Below are positions 61,199 through 64,000 of a DNA stretch of 64,000 bases, piece after piece. The stretch is from Paraspadella gotoi (Eukaryota > Chaetognatha): assembly GCA_051294375.1 (NCBI GenBank), contig CM119267.1, forward strand, positions 21,728,286 through 21,792,285. Direction: 5' to 3'. The notes under the pieces are model-generated. The model ran no database searches. It saw only the letters and a list, made by a program, of their open reading frames with translations, and was not told the DNA's origin. The position numbers and the translations under genes were made by a program. Each line of letters begins with the position of its first letter. The stretch's first letter is position 1.

Positions 61199-63989
61199 AC
61201 CTTCCATTGATGAGAAGGCCGAGTCGGTCAGTCTTGCTGATTTGTTCGTTGGCGTAAGGTTCGCCCGGATACATGGAGAGGACGACGGCGTATTCGTCGT
61301 GGACGAGTTTGCTGAAGACGTTGCGCGGGACGTTGATGGGCTTGAAGAGAGCCTTGAAGGGGGTTCGGTGTTGTATGTTTAATATCATTTGCATATTGCA
61401 GTAATTAATAATAATAATAATAATAGTAAAGCGTTTTGTTGTTTTTAATTGCTCTATCAATACAACTTAATGTTAATTATCTTTATTAAGTTAAAAATTA
61501 AACAAAATAAACAACTAATGGTCTCGAGGATAGTTAGAAGTGTAGATTCATTTAAATAGACACTTGAAATGGTCAAAGATAAATTATGATTAAAATGAAT
61601 TTTAATTAATCAAATTAATAAAATTTAATATCTTTTATTGGAACGTCGCGTTCCCTTCCGATTCGGAAGATAAAGATTGAAAATATTCTGCCATTTTATC
61701 GATTTCGTTGAACAATAAAAATGAATTAACTATTATCTTTTATTCCCTTTTAGTCACTATTTAGTTTTCATATTGAAAATAAGCTTTCTAAATAAATGTG
61801 CAACATCGATATTGTTTCATGCTCAACTGAGGTAATTCCGGAATTGCCATACCATACCATACCATACCATACCATACCATACCATACCTGGTACACGTCC
61901 TCTAACTCTTGCGCGAACTTGAGCGGCCTGAGTCGGTAAAGAACCAGAATCGTCTGGATAAAGTTGACGATGAGGAAGACGAAATTCCAAGAGAAGACGT
62001 CGGGGGCGCAGACGATGACCCAAGACCAGGAGGACATCAGGAGGAAGGCTGAGGGGGTGTTGAAGAGGGGTTGAGGGGTGGTTGAGGGGGGTAGAGGGGG
62101 GTGAAAGGGTTGGAAGGAATGGTCCCAAAAGCCAAAACATGGGGGCGGAGTTATATGGATGGAGAAGTTTTTTTGACATCTTTATGTCGTCGTTGTTATT
62201 GTTGATTTTGGAGAAATATATATTTCTTGGTCGATGGCCTTTGATGCCATTTGTTTGAGTTTTTTTTTTTTTTTTTTTGAATGAGTGGAAAAAGAGAAAA
62301 GAGAAGATATTTGACCGTATTATTCAAAAGTGGTTTGATAAATTATTAGGGTTAAATATTTCAAATATTATTTGGGTTGAAATAAAGTTACTAAGAGAAA
62401 TTGGGTGGCTTTAGAAATATTCCTAGTACAAAGAAAAGTGAAACTAAGGAACAACGAAAGAAAAAAATTAAAAGAAAGAAGAAAAAAAAAGAAAGAAAGA
62501 AAGAAAGAAAGAAAGAGCGACATTGAGGCGTCATGGTGTCGAAAAAGGAAATGAGTCGAACCTAAGCCCAAGACACTTTTTAAGTCTCCTATTCTCTCTC
62601 TTTTCGCCTCTTTTAATTTATGGAGCGATGAGGGGATTTTGATGAGAAGGAATTTTTTTTAAGTGAATAAGTAATTGGGGTCGAAAGAGAAAGAGAGAGA
62701 GAGAGAGGGAGAGATAAATTAGGGGAAAAGTGGGGAAAAGTGTAGAAAGGAGAAAATAGTGAAGAGAAAAACGAAGTAAGAAAGGAAGCTGAAGGATAAA
62801 AAGTTGGATAGATTAAAAAGAGTAATAGGAGAAGGGAAGGGTGACATAAACAAGAAGCAAATTAAAAAAAAAATAGTTAAAATAAAATATAAATAAAACC
62901 ATATATGTGGATCCAGATTAACTTAATACTTGGTTAAAATGGTTGAGAAGGAATGAAAAGGGGAAAAGAACTGAGCAACTAAAGTCCAACTGACTCTAGA
63001 AAGTTAAGACTTAAGGGCGCAAAAAGGAAAAAAAGAAAATTTTTGGCGTGAAAAACGAGGCTCCAATTAAGGGGAGGAAAGGATGAGGAAAAACCGTCTT
63101 TTGTTCTCCCTGAGGACAGATTAAGGAGAGGATAAAAGAGGCTGATGGAGAACATCGCTCACTTTTTTTCTCCCCTCTTCTCTTTTTTTTGGTCTTATTT
63201 TCCGAGAATGCCCCATTTTATCTTAAGTTCGGAATTAGATTAATTGTTTTTAATTAAAAATTAGGTTGGAGGTTAGAGATAGGGTAAGGGACGTAGTTTT
63301 AAGGTTAGGGGTTAGGGTTATAAATTTGGGACAAGGGTTTAGGTATAGGGTTAGAGGTTAGGGTTATAAATTGGATTAGGTTAGAGATAGGGTTTAAGGT
63401 TAAGGATTAAGGTTAGGGATTAGGTTATAAGTCAATACAATTTAGGTTAAATGTTAAAGTTAAAATTAAATTCTGGGGTAAACAATAGAAATGGGGCACT
63501 CTCGGAAAAGAGGGCCCTAATTTTTTTGGGCCATACGACTCTTCCATTTTCTTTTTATTTCTCTGCTTTTTTCTTCTTTTTTTCTTTTTCTTCCCTTTCT
63601 TTCTTTTTTTTTTTTTCCAGTGCGTTCCGTCGTTTCTTTCCGGTTGTTAGATGCGACAGATTCCCTTTTCTTAAAAATTTTATTAAGATAATTGTCAAGA
63701 TAAATATACATTGTGTCCATTTTTTTTTTAATAAAATTTTGTTGTCAATTTCGAACTTAATTTAATTAACTTAATTTAATTTTGTCACTCGAAAATATTC
63801 ATATATAAATTTATAAATTTTAATCAAGCGCAACCAACTATGTAAAGTTACGATCGTTTATAGCCACTTACAGAGAACGAGCACGCCGTGAAAGCAGAGC
63901 GTTCCGATTGTGCCGATGGGAGCCAAGTTGGCCACCAGCTGACAGCAACAGCCCAACTGGAACAGATAGTGCTGGCTCTCGATCCAATC
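58183..63989 (-). CDS. BVES/POPDC: Popeye domain-containing protein (POPDC/BVES), 5' end outside window
   Basis: Seven minus-strand exons join in frame: 63,989-63,872; 62,048-61,888; 61,352-61,201; 60,875-60,751; 60,329-60,190; 58,485-58,345; 58,275-58,183 (TGA). Popeye proteins are three-pass membrane proteins whose cytosolic domain binds cAMP; they support membrane trafficking and excitability in muscle and heart. Visible: three hydrophobic segments in exons 1-2 (GTLCFHGVLVL, FSWNFVFLIVNFIQTILVLY), then RPLKFAQELEDVY, LFKP, PGEPYA, DRLGLLINGR, the phosphate-binding signature FLDSPEF with a later YQVTIT, and the C-terminal LIIGRDIAGKLYSLND. About 307 residues are seen; the extracellular N-terminus is beyond the edge. 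Exons 1-5 are firm. Exon 6 joins in frame but is not a conserved Popeye region I know. Exon 7 is uncertain: a donor five bases away would change its frame and extend the protein into the gap. Confidence 0.93.
58303..58341. repeat. (CT)n next to a Popeye splice donor
   Basis: On the minus strand this is a (GA)n tract beginning right after the donor AAG/gttaga of the exon ending at 58,345. The same arrangement occurs at 61,133-61,197. Confidence 0.85.
59063..59240. repeat. GAC trinucleotide repeats, block 1
   Basis: Clusters of GACGACGAC with GAT variants inside the Popeye intron 58,486-60,189. The plus strand would encode Asp repeats, but the block is intronic for the gene on the minus strand and is interrupted by stops. 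Confidence 0.8.
59289..59580 (+). mobile_element. TIR element with telomere-like interior, copy 4
   Basis: 5' end CGGCACTATTTTCCTTAAGCG and 3' end GTACTTTGGGAAAATATGGCC are imperfect inverted repeats. The interior has TAACCCTAATC, ACCTTAAACCC and related degenerate units. Located in a Popeye intron between two GAC blocks. Confidence 0.65.
59632..59962. repeat. GAC/GAT trinucleotide repeats, block 2
   Basis: About 330 bases dominated by GAC and GAT triplets, giving Asp/Asn-rich frames on the plus strand and Val/Ser-rich frames on the minus strand. I regard it as an intronic microsatellite. Confidence 0.75.
60091..60178. other. assembly gap (88 N)
   Basis: The non-standard size suggests a gap with an estimated length. 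It begins after a C-homopolymer and ends 12 bases before the Popeye exon 60,190-60,329, inside the intron. Confidence 0.98.
60957..61040. repeat. (TTCA)n tetranucleotide repeat
   Basis: A near-perfect TTCA array in the 325-base Popeye intron between 60,876 and 61,200. The same tetranucleotide forms the arrays at 23,771 and 29,885. Confidence 0.9.
61133..61197. repeat. (CT)n at Popeye splice donor
   Basis: On the minus strand the exon ends GGAAG/gttaga and the intron continues as (GA)n for about 65 bases starting within the donor itself. Confidence 0.92.
61847..61888. repeat. (CCATA)8 overlapping a Popeye splice donor
   Basis: Eight perfect pentanucleotide units. On the minus strand the exon ends TACCAG and the intron starts gtatggtatgg, so the first repeat unit supplies the donor and each further GTATGG is a potential alternative donor. 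Confidence 0.92.
62050..63190. other. first visible Popeye intron, no other gene
   Basis: Purine-rich on the plus strand, with G/A-rich stretches near 62,040-62,110 and 62,460-62,520 and a T-homopolymer near 62,260. No exon or RNA gene recognised. Confidence 0.5.
63191..63518 (-). mobile_element. TIR element with telomere-like interior, copy 5 (best copy)
   Basis: Ends GGTCTTATTTTCCGAGAATGCCCC and, reversed, GGGGCACTCTCGGAAAAGAGGGCC form terminal inverted repeats of about 20-25 bp. The 280-base interior is filled with GGTTAGGG, GGGTTATAAATT and TTAAGGTTAGG variants. About 328 bp with no coding capacity, so it is MITE-like. Located in the first visible Popeye intron. Confidence 0.75.
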
Positions 63990-64000
63990 CTGCGAGGGGG

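Noticed and set aside
63280-63430. Interstitial telomere (TTAGGG arrays)
   Set aside because: The units are degenerate, occur in five places, and are bounded by inverted terminal repeats, so a transposon family fits better.

Overview
This is intron-rich animal nuclear DNA, most likely from an arthropod. A crustacean or chelicerate would fit, but I cannot fix the taxon. The evidence is GT-AG introns in two conserved metazoan gene families, a Toll-type leucine-rich-repeat ectodomain and a Popeye-domain protein. Between them lie a Ty3/gypsy retrotransposon, abundant (GA)n/(CT)n microsatellites, GAC-type trinucleotide repeats and many dispersed repeats. There is no sign of prokaryotic gene organisation.

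Layout. 1-9,500: no convincing gene; a dispersed GGAC-tract repeat, a 1.4 kb CT-rich low-complexity block, a 35-bp minisatellite and one CRE+TATA promoter-like site. 9,505-13,640: the well-assembled part of a minus-strand Ty3/gypsy element (3' LTR, full pol, 3' part of gag). 13,682-17,920: a second, indel-riddled version of the same element, adding the 5' half of gag, the leader and the 5' LTR. 16,575-37,237: a giant imperfect inverted repeat of about 20.7 kb centred near 26,990, so everything in the left arm appears again, reversed, in the right arm. 37,265-41,400: eleven exons, in frame, of a plus-strand Toll-like LRR membrane protein that ends without a TIR domain. 41,400-58,100: AT-rich, gene-poor DNA with a perfect 69-bp hairpin, TIR elements and a 4.7-4.8 kb tandem duplication. 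58,183-63,989: seven exons of a minus-strand Popeye (POPDC/BVES) gene running off the right edge. The LRR and Popeye genes are convergent.

Assembly quality matters here. There are five N gaps. The second retroelement copy, both arms of the inverted repeat and the second 4.7 kb repeat unit differ from their partners mainly by single-base indels, often in homopolymers. That is what unpolished long-read gap filling would give, and a missed-adapter (hairpin) read would explain the giant palindrome. I therefore treat the copy-number structures as probable assembly artefacts and the spliced genes at 37-41 kb and 58-64 kb as reliable.

The most interesting biology is the TIR-less Toll-like receptor, microsatellites sitting exactly at splice sites in both genes, a TIR transposon family with a telomere-like interior, a perfect hairpin related to a 340-bp satellite, and two CTCF-like motifs in opposite orientation.
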